A stretch of 5,416 nucleotides of DNA from PVC group bacterium (GCA_003565095.1 PXDI01000186.1:1-5416), one strand, 5' to 3'; positions 1 through 5,416 are shown, counted from the first letter of the stretch. Notes: generated by a model from the letters alone, not told the origin. Numbers and translations are program-made.

Positions 1-978
1 CATTTCGGTATCAGATTCAATATTCTGCATGCGGTATAGATCCATTACCCCGATGTTACCTTCACGCAGGGCCTGAGCGATGGCCTTGGGCACTTCGGCT
101 TGGGCCTGTACCACTTTGGCCTGCATTTCCTGTACTTCTGCGCGCATTTCCTGTTCGCGGGCAACCGCCATTGCGCGGCGGCCTTCCGCTTCAGCCTGAC
201 GCATTTTCTTGTCGGCTTCTGCGCGCTCGGTTTCGAGCATGGCGCCGACGTTGGCGCGGTCGGCGGCACCGGCTACGCTGATATCGGCGATATCAATCGA
301 GACAATTTCAAACCCGGTGTTGGCATCGAGTCCGCTGTCGAGCACTTTGCGGCTGATGTTGTCGGGATTTTCCAGAACGTGCTTGTAGGTCGGGGATGAA
401 CCGATGGCGCTGACGATGCCTTGGCCGACGCGGGCGATGATGGTGTCTTCCTGGGCACCGCCGACGAGGCGTTCAAGGTTGGCACGCACGGTTACGCGCG
501 CTTTGACCAGCAGGCGGATGCCGTCTTTGGCTACGGCGTCAAGCATGCCGGAATCGCTTTTGCTGGGATCCGGGCAGTTAATAACTTTGGGTTGGACGCT
601 GGTGCGGACGGCTTCCTCTACGTCGCGTCCTGCCAGATCAATGGCGGCGGCGCGGGTGAATGAGAGGTCAATGCCGGCCTTGTCGGCGGCGATCAGTGCG
701 CGGCAGACGCGCAGTGCGTCACCGCCTGCCAGAAAATGTGCTTCGAGCTGGTCGGTTACGATGGTGGTCAAACCGGCTTTCACGAGGCTGATGCGGGCGT
801 CGACGATTAATGCGGGGGGCACACCGCGCAGCTTCATGCCGATGAGCTGGCCGATTGACACACTTGCCCCGGACATTAATGCCCTGATCCACACACCAAG
901 GAAGTGCATAAAGATCACAAAGAAAACGATTACAACAATTACCAACAACGCCAGAAAAATTCCGAACAAACCACTCAT
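1..978 (-). CDS. floA: FloA, flotillin-like membrane scaffold protein (C-terminus cut by window edge)
   Basis: Flotillin-like protein of the FloA/UPF0365 family. Members anchor in the inner membrane and oligomerise into functional membrane microdomains that recruit signalling and transport proteins. 326 codons are visible and the frame is open at base 1. The last visible residues (IESDTEM) match the region close to the end of the family, so only a short tail is missing. Residues about 4-27 form one hydrophobic membrane segment. Family-typical stretches follow: QLEAHFLAGG (about 77-86), AAIDLAGRDVEEAV, VRANLERLVGGAQEDTIIARVGQGIVSAIGSS (split here only for description) and an Ala/Glu-rich coiled coil from about 240 to 300 (AEADKKMRQAEAEGRRAMAV). 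The tail REGNIGVMDLYRMQNIESDT is highly characteristic. The start ATG at 978 is preceded by AAGGAGA with a 6-base gap. It is the third gene of the nfeD-nfeD-floA operon. Identification rests on motif recognition and I am very sure of the family. Confidence 0.96.
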   Translation of the reverse strand, partial: MSGLFGIFLALLVIVVIVFFVIFMHFLGVWIRALMSGASVSIGQLIGMKLRGVPPALIVDARISLVKAGLTTIVTDQLEAHFLAGGDALRVCRALIAADKAGIDLSFTRAAAIDLAGRDVEEAVRTSVQPKVINCPDPSKSDSGMLDAVAKDGIRLLVKARVTVRANLERLVGGAQEDTIIARVGQGIVSAIGSSPTYKHVLENPDNISRKVLDSGLDANTGFEIVSIDIADISVAGAADRANVGAMLETERAEADKKMRQAEAEGRRAMAVAREQEMRAEVQEMQAKVVQAQAEVPKAIAQALREGNIGVMDLYRMQNIESDTEM

Positions 979-984
979 GACACG

Positions 985-991
985 TCTCCTT
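985..991 (-). promoter_or_regulatory. Ribosome binding site of floA
   Basis: On the minus strand AAGGAGA lies 6 bases before the ATG at 978, inside the 32-base gap that follows the short nfeD gene. This near-perfect Shine-Dalgarno sequence fixes the floA start. It also suggests that FloA is translated independently and at a high rate, rather than by coupling to the gene before it. Confidence 0.8.
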
Positions 992-1010
992 TTTTGCTAT
1001 TCATTATTCC

Positions 1011-1514
1011 TTATGCAGTCTGATTAGATGGAGCCTGATCCTGCCGCACAACCACTTTGTTACCTTCAACTAAAATTACACGAACCGGCCGGTCTTTGTC
1101 AATCATTCCGCCTTCGGAAACCACATCGATCCGTTTGCCGTCAATCAGGGCGATCCCACCGGGGCGCAGATCCGAAACCGCTTTGCCGGTTTTTCCGGCG
1201 AGGTCGCGCAGGGCGGCGTTGGAGGAATGGGCATCTGAAAGATCGCTATTGACGGTAAGCGCCTTGCTTAGTCTGGTATGCGGGAATAGCACAATCCAAA
1301 CGCCGACAGAAAGTCCCATCAGCATAATGATCAGCAGGGCGGCGAGGCTGCCGCGGGCTGCGCCCCAGATGTAATAGCCCATGGCGATTGCGCCAATCAG
1401 GGACATGATGCCTAGCGTACCGAGTACACCGCCGGGAATAAATATCTCGGCACAGATCATCATAATTCCGGCCAGCAGCAGGATAATAAACAACTGCATT
1501 GCAAATTCACTCAT
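1011..1514 (-). CDS. Short NfeD-family membrane protein (NfeD1b type)
   Basis: A 167-residue NfeD-family protein without a protease domain. Three hydrophobic segments (about 6-23, 27-49 and 57-77) make the membrane block, with the typical short motif EIFIPGGVLGTLG at about 23-35. A linker follows, then a soluble C-terminal OB-fold at about 105-157 with the family pattern DLRPGG...RIDVVSEG...VRVILVEGNKVVV. In this family the OB-fold is thought to mediate contact with partner proteins such as flotillins or stomatins; no enzymatic role is known. The start ATG (1514) overlaps the stop of the long nfeD gene by 4 bases (ATGA), and a GGAGGAG-like site lies about 10 bases upstream inside that gene, so translation is probably coupled. 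floA follows after 32 bases. Together these suggest a membrane complex of both NfeD proteins with FloA, which is inference from gene order. Confidence 0.92.
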   Translation of the reverse strand: MSEFAMQLFIILLLAGIMMICAEIFIPGGVLGTLGIMSLIGAIAMGYYIWGAARGSLAALLIIMLMGLSVGVWIVLFPHTRLSKALTVNSDLSDAHSSNAALRDLAGKTGKAVSDLRPGGIALIDGKRIDVVSEGGMIDKDRPVRVILVEGNKVVVRQDQAPSNQTA

Positions 1515-2953
1515 GCGCTCTGTTCTCCTCCGGCATTTTCCACCGGTTCAACAACAATCCGTGAGCCGTGGCATTCGGTAATGCGGACGGGTTTCCCTTT
1601 TTCAACATATTGCCCCTGTGTCACCACATCGAGCCGGCGTTCACCGAACATGGCTGTACCGGAAGGGCGTAAATCCATCTGGCAGTAACCGATGCTGCCG
1701 ATCAGTGCGGCATTTTCACTGGAGCCGACCGTGTAGCCTTCCTGTGATGTAAGCGATGAGGCCAGCACCAGGCGGTTCATCAGTGGTATCCGCGCGAGAT
1801 ATTTTGTCAGCAGCATTGCGATGAGAAATGTTCCGATAACAGTTGTGCCGGTGACATGTACCATCCGCTGCAACTGTTCCGGTTGCGGATACCAAGGGCC
1901 TCCGGGATAACTCTGGTACATCCCCATCATCAGCGCGGTCAGAATGCAGACAATGCCGGCGGCTCCGGTAATGCCGAAGCCGGGCAGAATGAATATTTCT
2001 ATGGCCAGCAGCGCCAGACCGGCAATCAGCAGCAGCAACTCGCTCATACCGGCCAGTCCGGCAACATTGTGTCCCCAGAACCAGATGGCCAGCAGAATGA
2101 TGCCGGTGATGCCGGGCAGGCCGAATCCAGGTGTCCGGAACTCAATATAAATGCCAAGCAGCCCGCCCATCAGCAGCACGGCCGAGAATAATTCAATATA
2201 ACGGGCGATTTTTTCGGCGGTGGTAACCTCAAGGGTTTTTACCTGTGCATTTGCGAGGGCCAGTTCCAGCAGCAGATCATCGAGTGTTTCAATTGTGCCG
2301 AGTGAAAGCAGTGGGACGGTTTCGCCATCGCGCTCAACCATTTCGGCAGCTTCGACATTTGTGAGTGTCAGTAATTCGCCTTCGGGAGAGATGAGTTGAT
2401 CGCCGATGCGGTATTCGATGCTGCGGCGGACCATTGCTTCGGCCAGTTGCGGATCATGCCCTTTTTCCTGTGCCGCGGCACGGATCATGGCCGAAACGGC
2501 CGAGACAATTTTTTCCTGAATGGCTTCCGGCATTTCCTGTGCGCCGCCCATCGGACTCATCATAATCGGCATGGCATCCCCGATGATTCCGCGCGGTGCC
2601 ATATAGATCCGGTCGGTGGCCAGTGCGATGATGGCACCGGCCGAAATCGCCTGCGGGTTGACATAGGTAATGGTTGGGATATCCAGCCGGGAAATAATGC
2701 GCATGATTTCTTCGGTGGCGTCGAGTCTGCCGCCGGGGGTATCCATATTGAAAATGATGGCATCCGCGCCGGTGTTGATGGCATCGCGCACACCGCGCCG
2801 CACAACATAAACCAGCCCGCGTTCAATCATACCTTCCACCGGAATCACGTAAACAGTTCCAGAGCGGGTTTCAGAAGCGGCAGAATGCTCCGGTGCGAAA
2901 ACTCCGCTCAGCACGCAAAGCAATGTTATACTGGCAAGCAATGATTGATTCAT
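1511..2953 (-). CDS. Long NfeD protein: ClpP-class membrane serine protease with OB-fold (NfeD1a type)
   Basis: A 480-residue membrane-bound serine protease of the NfeD/ClpP class (archaeal 1510-N type). Residues 1-26 look like a signal peptide with hydrophobic core LLASITLLCVLSGVFA. The protease domain spans about 31-240: MDTPGGRLDAT (70-80) is the family motif, ISAGA (103-107) holds the likely nucleophile Ser104, and Lys148 (QEKIV) sits where the catalytic lysine of the Ser-Lys dyad is expected. Hydrophobic segments follow at about 253-271, 278-296, 303-323, 326-345 and 367-384, with a Pro/Tyr-rich loop at about 347-360. The C-terminal OB-fold (about 405-472) contains DLRPSG and RLDVVTQG. 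The protease domain is predicted to lie outside the cytoplasmic membrane. It heads the operon with the short nfeD and floA, comparable to yqeZ-floA of Bacillus. The ATG at 2953 has no clear Shine-Dalgarno sequence, but it puts the signal peptide exactly at the N-terminus. Confidence 0.95.
   Translation of the reverse strand: MNQSLLASITLLCVLSGVFAPEHSAASETRSGTVYVIPVEGMIERGLVYVVRRGVRDAINTGADAIIFNMDTPGGRLDATEEIMRIISRLDIPTITYVNPQAISAGAIIALATDRIYMAPRGIIGDAMPIMMSPMGGAQEMPEAIQEKIVSAVSAMIRAAAQEKGHDPQLAEAMVRRSIEYRIGDQLISPEGELLTLTNVEAAEMVERDGETVPLLSLGTIETLDDLLLELALANAQVKTLEVTTAEKIARYIELFSAVLLMGGLLGIYIEFRTPGFGLPGITGIILLAIWFWGHNVAGLAGMSELLLLIAGLALLAIEIFILPGFGITGAAGIVCILTALMMGMYQSYPGGPWYPQPEQLQRMVHVTGTTVIGTFLIAMLLTKYLARIPLMNRLVLASSLTSQEGYTVGSSENAALIGSIGYCQMDLRPSGTAMFGERRLDVVTQGQYVEKGKPVRITECHGSRIVVEPVENAGGEQSA
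1523..1531 (-). promoter_or_regulatory. Ribosome binding site of the short nfeD gene
   Basis: On the minus strand GGAGGAGAA lies inside the last codons of the long nfeD gene, about 8-11 bases before the ATG at 1514. It supports that start and a mix of coupling and fresh initiation at the 4-base stop-start overlap. Confidence 0.65.
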
Positions 2954-2964
2954 GTTGTGAAGTA

Positions 2965-2991
2965 TGGCATAAATATCTGGCGTAATGCCAG
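2965..2991. repeat. Inverted TGGCRT repeats in the divergent spacer, candidate operator
   Basis: TGGCAT (2965-2970) and ATGCCA (2985-2990) form a perfect 6-base inverted repeat with centres exactly 20 bases apart, about two helical turns. A third half-site, TGGCGT (2978-2983), forms a tighter inverted pair with the same ATGCCA. CTGGC/GCCAG (2977-2981 and 2987-2991) gives a 5-base stem with a 5-base loop. Such spacing is what a dimeric regulator often recognises. No T-run follows, so a terminator is unlikely. The function is inferred from position and symmetry only. Confidence 0.4.
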
Positions 2992-3002
2992 TAAATCTTT
3001 AT

Positions 3003-3006
3003 AGGA
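3003..3006 (+). promoter_or_regulatory. Ribosome binding site of the pteridine reductase-like gene
   Basis: AGGA lies 6 bases before the ATG at 3013. It is a modest but well-spaced Shine-Dalgarno sequence and is consistent with this start, which places the nucleotide-binding motif at residues 11-18 as expected for a short-chain dehydrogenase. Confidence 0.55.
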
Positions 3007-3012
3007 TTTGAA

Positions 3013-3771
3013 ATGGATATATTCGGACATACCGCATTGGTGACCGGCGGGGCGTTGAGGCTGGGTGCAGCGGTCTGCCGCCGTTTGGCGCAGGAGGGCT
3101 GTCGCGTGGTGATACACTGCCGGAATTCGGCGGAGGCGGCCGGGGCGCTGTGCGCCGACCTGCAGGCGATGAATGCTGAGGCTTTTGTGGTGCAGGGGGT
3201 GCTGGATGAAGCCGGTGCCGCAGAGCGCATAATGGCTGCGGCGTGGGAGGCGGCCGGGACTGTTGATATATTGATAAACAATGCCGCGGTTTATGAGCGT
3301 GGTACATTGCTGGAAACTGATGAAGAATTGTTTTTGCGGCATATCAGGGTGAACACTTTGGCGCCGTTAATGCTGATGCGGGCGTTGATGTCAAGAGTGC
3401 GCTGCGGCAGTGGGGGGGATGCAAAGGCGGCCAGAATCATTAATTTGCTGGATCGCCGGGTTGCGGGTACTGCGACCGGATGCATGGCTTATCATTTGTC
3501 GAAATGCGCTTTGGCGGAAGCCACCCGTTCTGCGGCGCTTGAACTGGCGCCGTATGCGGTAGTGAATGCAGTTGCGCCCGGTCCGGTGCTGCCGCCGCCG
3601 GCCGGCGGAGTTATTGGAGAAAAGGCCGGTACGGTGCCGCTGGGTGAAAGACCGGTGGCGGAGGCGGTTGCCGATGCGGTTGCGCTGCTATTACGTGCAG
3701 ACAGTGTGACAGGGCAAATCTTGTATGTGGATGGGGGGCAGCATCTGCTGGGAAGGTGGGAGAATGAGTGA
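3013..3771 (+). CDS. Short-chain dehydrogenase of the PTR1/FolM pteridine reductase type
   Basis: A 252-residue Rossmann-fold oxidoreductase, probably NADPH-dependent reduction of dihydropterin or dihydrofolate to the tetrahydro form in the cytoplasm. The cofactor motif is TGGALRLG (11-18), which fits the TGx3RxG pattern of pteridine reductases rather than the usual TGx3GxG. Arg37 (HCRNS) suits NADPH. NNAAVYERG (89-97) is the usual SDR NNAG region. The catalytic Ser of ordinary SDRs is replaced by Asp147 (NLLDRRV), followed by Tyr160 and Lys164 (YHLSK). Asp-Tyr spacing is 13, the same as Asp181-Tyr194 in Leishmania PTR1. NAVAPGPVLPP (185-195) is also typical of FolM-like proteins. Its end overlaps folB by 8 bases, which supports a pterin role strongly. 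Whether it makes tetrahydrofolate, tetrahydromonapterin or another pterin cannot be told from sequence. A FabG-like role is the alternative, but less likely. Confidence 0.88.
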   Translation: MDIFGHTALVTGGALRLGAAVCRRLAQEGCRVVIHCRNSAEAAGALCADLQAMNAEAFVVQGVLDEAGAAERIMAAAWEAAGTVDILINNAAVYERGTLLETDEELFLRHIRVNTLAPLMLMRALMSRVRCGSGGDAKAARIINLLDRRVAGTATGCMAYHLSKCALAEATRSAALELAPYAVVNAVAPGPVLPPPAGGVIGEKAGTVPLGERPVAEAVADAVALLLRADSVTGQILYVDGGQHLLGRWENE

Positions 3772-4129
3772 TCGGATTATTATCAGTGATTTGACTTTGC
3801 GTTGTATTATCGGCACCAATCCAGAGGAGCGCAATACCAAGCAGAATGTGGTTATCAACATTGTCCTGGAATGTGATCTTTCGCGGGCAGCGTCAACCGA
3901 CCGGATTGAGGACACAATTAATTACCGCAGCTTGAAACGGCGTTTACTGGAGGATTTGCAGAGCAGCTCGTTTTATCTGGTTGAGCGCATGGCCGGCAGG
4001 ATTGTGCAATTATGCATGGATGAGCCGCGGGTGGAGGCGGTGACTGTACGTGTTGAGAAACCCGGTGCATTGACCGGTGCCAGAACGGTCGGGGTAGAGA
4101 TGCGGCGTGTGCGAAAGGGCAACCGATGA
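3764..4129 (+). CDS. folB: Dihydroneopterin aldolase FolB
   Basis: A 121-residue protein of the usual FolB length, converting 7,8-dihydroneopterin to 6-hydroxymethyl-7,8-dihydropterin and glycolaldehyde in folate synthesis. It acts as a homo-octamer in the cytoplasm. Seen in the sequence: IIGTNPEERNTKQ (15-27) with the conserved Glu22, INYRSL (52-57) with active-site Tyr54, Glu74 in the pterin-binding helix (LVERMAGRI), and VRVEKPGAL (96-103) with the catalytic Lys99. The ATG at 3764 is chosen over an in-frame one at 3725 because it gives the family N-terminus (MSDRIIISDL) and is preceded by GGAAGGTGGGAG. It overlaps the reductase stop by 8 bases and its own stop overlaps the next start by 4 bases. 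No folK, folP or folE is in view. Some FolB proteins also epimerise dihydroneopterin or act on its triphosphate or on monapterin; that cannot be excluded. Confidence 0.95.
   Translation: MSDRIIISDLTLRCIIGTNPEERNTKQNVVINIVLECDLSRAASTDRIEDTINYRSLKRRLLEDLQSSSFYLVERMAGRIVQLCMDEPRVEAVTVRVEKPGALTGARTVGVEMRRVRKGNR
4113..4119 (+). promoter_or_regulatory. Ribosome binding site of the Mur ligase-like gene
   Basis: GAAAGGG lies inside the end of folB, 6 bases before the ATG at 4126. It supports this start, which yields the MurC-type N-terminus directly, and a coupled ATGA stop-start junction. Confidence 0.55.
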
Positions 4130-5416
4130 GCGGCCGCCTGCATTTTTGCGGGATCGGCGGCGTCGGTATGAGTGCGGTGGCGGAGGCGGCGTTGCATTGC
4201 GGATGGCGGGTTTCCGGATCTGACCGCCGGGCGGATTCCCGCGGCAGGTCTGAGCGTGTAAACCTGCCTGCCGTGCCGCTGCGCAGGCGTGGCGCACAGG
4301 CAGGCACAACTCCGGAACCGCAGTCTGCTGAACCGAATGGATTGCGTCCCGATGTTTCTGCGCCGGATGTGCTTGAATTGCTGGCTGAATGCGGTGCTGA
4401 GATTTTCCCGCAGGACGGCAGCGGGGTTACGGATGATTGTGCTGCGCTGGTGGTGAGTACTGCGATTGAGGAGGATAATCCGGATATGCTTGCCGCGCGG
4501 CGGCAGGGCGTTGCGGTCTGGCACCGTGCGGAGTGTCTGGCGCACTTGGTGGGAAATGCCAAGTCAGTGGCGGTCACCGGTACATCGGGTAAAAGCACGG
4601 TGACGGGAATGCTCGGTTGCATTATTGAGGCGGCCGGACTTGATCCGGCGGTTGTAAACGGTGCGCCGGTTTTGAATTGGATGGATAATGGAAACAGCGG
4701 CAGTGTGCGGCGCGGCGCAATGCGTTTATGGATATATGAAGCCGATGAGAGCGACCGTTCGTTAATGAGCTTTAGCCCGGAATGGGCGGCGGTTACCAAT
4801 ATTTCAACAGATCATTTTCCGCGCGAGGAGGCGGAGGCGTTATTTAATAAGTTTGCCGCGCAAGTGAAGTCCGGTATGGTTTGGCCGGATGAGACAGAAG
4901 ATGCATACAGTCTTGAAGATGGGGCGACGTGGTCTCCGTTGTTACGGTGGCAGGGGCTGGAGTGCCGGTTGCGTGTGCCGGGACGGCATAATGCCGCCAA
5001 TGCGGTCACCGCGGCGCGACTGGCGCGCATGATGGGTGTGGCAGGGGCGGCAATTGTTGACGGTCTGGAGGCTTTCAGGGGTATCGCCCGGCGGCTGGAA
5101 CTGGTTGGAGAGCAGCATGGGGTTATGGTTGTTGATGATTATGCGCACAATCCGGCCAAGATCAGTGCATCGTTACAGGCGATGCAGGCGCTGTGCGGAG
5201 GGCGGTTGCGGGTAATCTGGCGGCCGCATGGTTACGGGCCGTTGCGTTTGATGCTGCAGGATTTGGCGCAGGTGTTTGCGGCAACCATGCGCCCTGATGA
5301 CCGGTTGCTGCTGCTGCCAGTATATGATGCGGGCGGGACGGCTGACCGGTCAATTAATGCAACCGCTCTGGCGGAGGCAATCACGGCGCAGGGCGGGCAG
5401 GCGATGCTGGTCTACA
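4126..5416 (+). CDS. MurC-like Mur ligase (C-terminus cut by window edge)
   Basis: A member of the Mur ligase superfamily closest to MurC (UDP-N-acetylmuramate:L-alanine ligase); the reaction would be ATP-dependent peptide-bond formation. 430 residues are visible and the frame is open at the right edge; MurC is usually about 460-490 residues. N-terminal Rossmann domain: HFCGIGGVGMS (6-16) and SGSD (30-33). Central domain: P-loop GTSGKST (152-158), EADESD (205-210) and VTNISTDH (223-230). Then GRHNAANAV (286-294) and RRLELVGE (322-329). C-terminal domain: DDYAHNPAKI (337-346), RPHGYG (366-371) and VYDAGG (399-404). Oddities: the MurC P-loop is normally GTHGKT and the later motif normally DDYAHHP, so two histidines are changed. 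About 43 extra residues interrupt the first domain. It overlaps folB by 4 bases. It may be true MurC, an Mpl-like recycling ligase, or a paralogue acting on a pterin or other substrate; family certain, substrate not. Confidence 0.87.
   Translation, partial: MSGRLHFCGIGGVGMSAVAEAALHCGWRVSGSDRRADSRGRSERVNLPAVPLRRRGAQAGTTPEPQSAEPNGLRPDVSAPDVLELLAECGAEIFPQDGSGVTDDCAALVVSTAIEEDNPDMLAARRQGVAVWHRAECLAHLVGNAKSVAVTGTSGKSTVTGMLGCIIEAAGLDPAVVNGAPVLNWMDNGNSGSVRRGAMRLWIYEADESDRSLMSFSPEWAAVTNISTDHFPREEAEALFNKFAAQVKSGMVWPDETEDAYSLEDGATWSPLLRWQGLECRLRVPGRHNAANAVTAARLARMMGVAGAAIVDGLEAFRGIARRLELVGEQHGVMVVDDYAHNPAKISASLQAMQALCGGRLRVIWRPHGYGPLRLMLQDLAQVFAATMRPDDRLLLLPVYDAGGTADRSINATALAEAITAQGGQAMLVY
4231..4359 (+). 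repeat. Probable palindromic element inserted in frame in the Mur ligase gene
   Basis: In MurC proteins the GSD motif is followed after about 13 residues by the conserved leucine/glycine stretch (here LLAECGAEI, 85-93). Here the gap is about 56, so roughly 43 codons are extra. The boundaries are approximate. The extra residues are rich in Arg, Ala, Pro, Glu and Ser and have no recognisable fold. The DNA underneath carries nested inverted repeats: CCTGCCTG (4263-4270) with CAGGCAGG (4297-4304), inner TGCGC (4280-4284) with GCGCA (4292-4296), and GGCAGGT (4243-4249) with ACCTGCC (4262-4268). This resembles small palindromic repeats that insert in frame in genes, such as the Rickettsia palindromic elements. 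That this is a mobile repeat is inference from one copy. Confidence 0.5.
4263..4304. repeat. Inverted repeat core within the Mur ligase gene
   Basis: Perfect 8-base arms CCTGCCTG and CAGGCAGG enclose 26 bases, within which TGCGC and GCGCA pair around a 7-base loop. The result is a two-level GC-rich hairpin of 42 bases in the coding strand. There is no T-run after it, so it is not an ordinary terminator. An RNA hairpin here could slow ribosomes or affect mRNA decay. Confidence 0.7.

Larger units (their letters stand above)
2954..3012. promoter_or_regulatory. Divergent promoter region between the nfeD-floA and pterin clusters
   Basis: This 59-base AT-rich spacer separates the two divergent clusters and must hold or adjoin both promoters. 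For the plus strand a weak candidate is TTGATT (2945-2950), a 17-base spacer, then CATAAA (2968-2973). For the minus strand TATAAA (reverse complement of 2998-3003) is a reasonable -10 hexamer, but I see no convincing -35 box before it. Both assignments are weak and come from eye matching to the sigma-70 consensus. The inverted repeats listed separately lie between them. Confidence 0.4.

Noticed and set aside
404..1027. Open frame of 207 codons on the plus strand
   Set aside because: It is antisense to floA, whose translation matches its family along the whole length; the plus-strand product has no recognisable motif and runs through the floA start region.
2396..2944. Open frame of 182 codons on the plus strand
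   Set aside because: It is antisense to the protease domain of the long NfeD gene and is rich in His/Asn/Asp/Arg without any domain; it is a shadow frame.
2977..2991. Terminator hairpin CTGGC/GCCAG in the divergent spacer
   Set aside because: The stem is only 5 bases, no T-run suited to either direction follows closely, and both neighbouring genes start rather than end here.
3725..3763. Upstream in-frame ATG for folB at 3725
   Set aside because: It would add 13 residues (MWMGGSICWEGGR) that are not part of FolB and that lie entirely in the coding end of the reductase. The ATG at 3764 gives the family N-terminus and has a ribosome binding site.
4263..4304. Rho-independent terminator in the Mur ligase gene
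   Set aside because: The hairpin has no following T-run and lies inside an intact reading frame that continues with conserved Mur motifs.
4233..4343. GGATT copies at 4233-4237 and 4339-4343 as a target-site duplication of the insert
   Set aside because: The two copies are 106 bases apart, not a multiple of three, so removing one unit would break the frame; a 5-base match is also expected by chance.
3918..4799. Long open frame of 293 codons on the minus strand opposite folB and the Mur ligase
   Set aside because: It lies antisense to two genes with clear family motifs, has a Ser/Pro/Arg/Ala-rich composition typical of GC-rich shadow frames, and shows no domain I recognise.

Overview
This window of about 5.4 kb comes from a bacterium with moderately high GC. 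It holds two divergent gene clusters that meet in a 59-base intergenic spacer at 2954-3012. Genes are tightly packed, starts overlap stops, and there are good Shine-Dalgarno sequences before most starts. All proteins belong to bacterial families. I cannot name the species. The combination of two NfeD proteins, FloA and a MurC-like ligase next to folate genes fits several Gram-negative lineages, possibly the Planctomycetes-Verrucomicrobia-Lentisphaerae group, but that is a guess.

Left half, minus strand (2953 down to 1): a membrane-organisation operon. It reads, in order, a long NfeD protein (ClpP-class membrane serine protease plus membrane block plus OB-fold, 480 aa), a short NfeD protein (membrane block plus OB-fold, 167 aa), and the flotillin-like scaffold FloA. 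FloA runs off the left edge with only a short tail missing. The long and short nfeD genes overlap by 4 bases, and floA follows 32 bases later with a strong ribosome binding site. NfeD and flotillin partners are commonly encoded together.

Right half, plus strand (3013 to 5416): a three-gene cluster coupled by overlapping start and stop codons. The first gene is a short-chain dehydrogenase with the specific signature of pteridine reductases (PTR1/FolM type). The second is folB, dihydroneopterin aldolase. The third is a MurC-like Mur ligase cut by the right edge. The first two point clearly to tetrahydrofolate or another reduced pterin. The third is normally a peptidoglycan enzyme, and its place here is the main functional puzzle of the window.

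The most unusual sequence feature is a stretch of about 43 extra codons inside the N-terminal domain of the Mur ligase (about 4231-4359). It carries nested inverted repeats and looks like a palindromic element inserted in frame. The divergent spacer also has three copies of a TGGCRT motif arranged as inverted repeats, a candidate operator. I saw no rRNA, tRNA, CRISPR array, insertion sequence or convincing rho-independent terminator.
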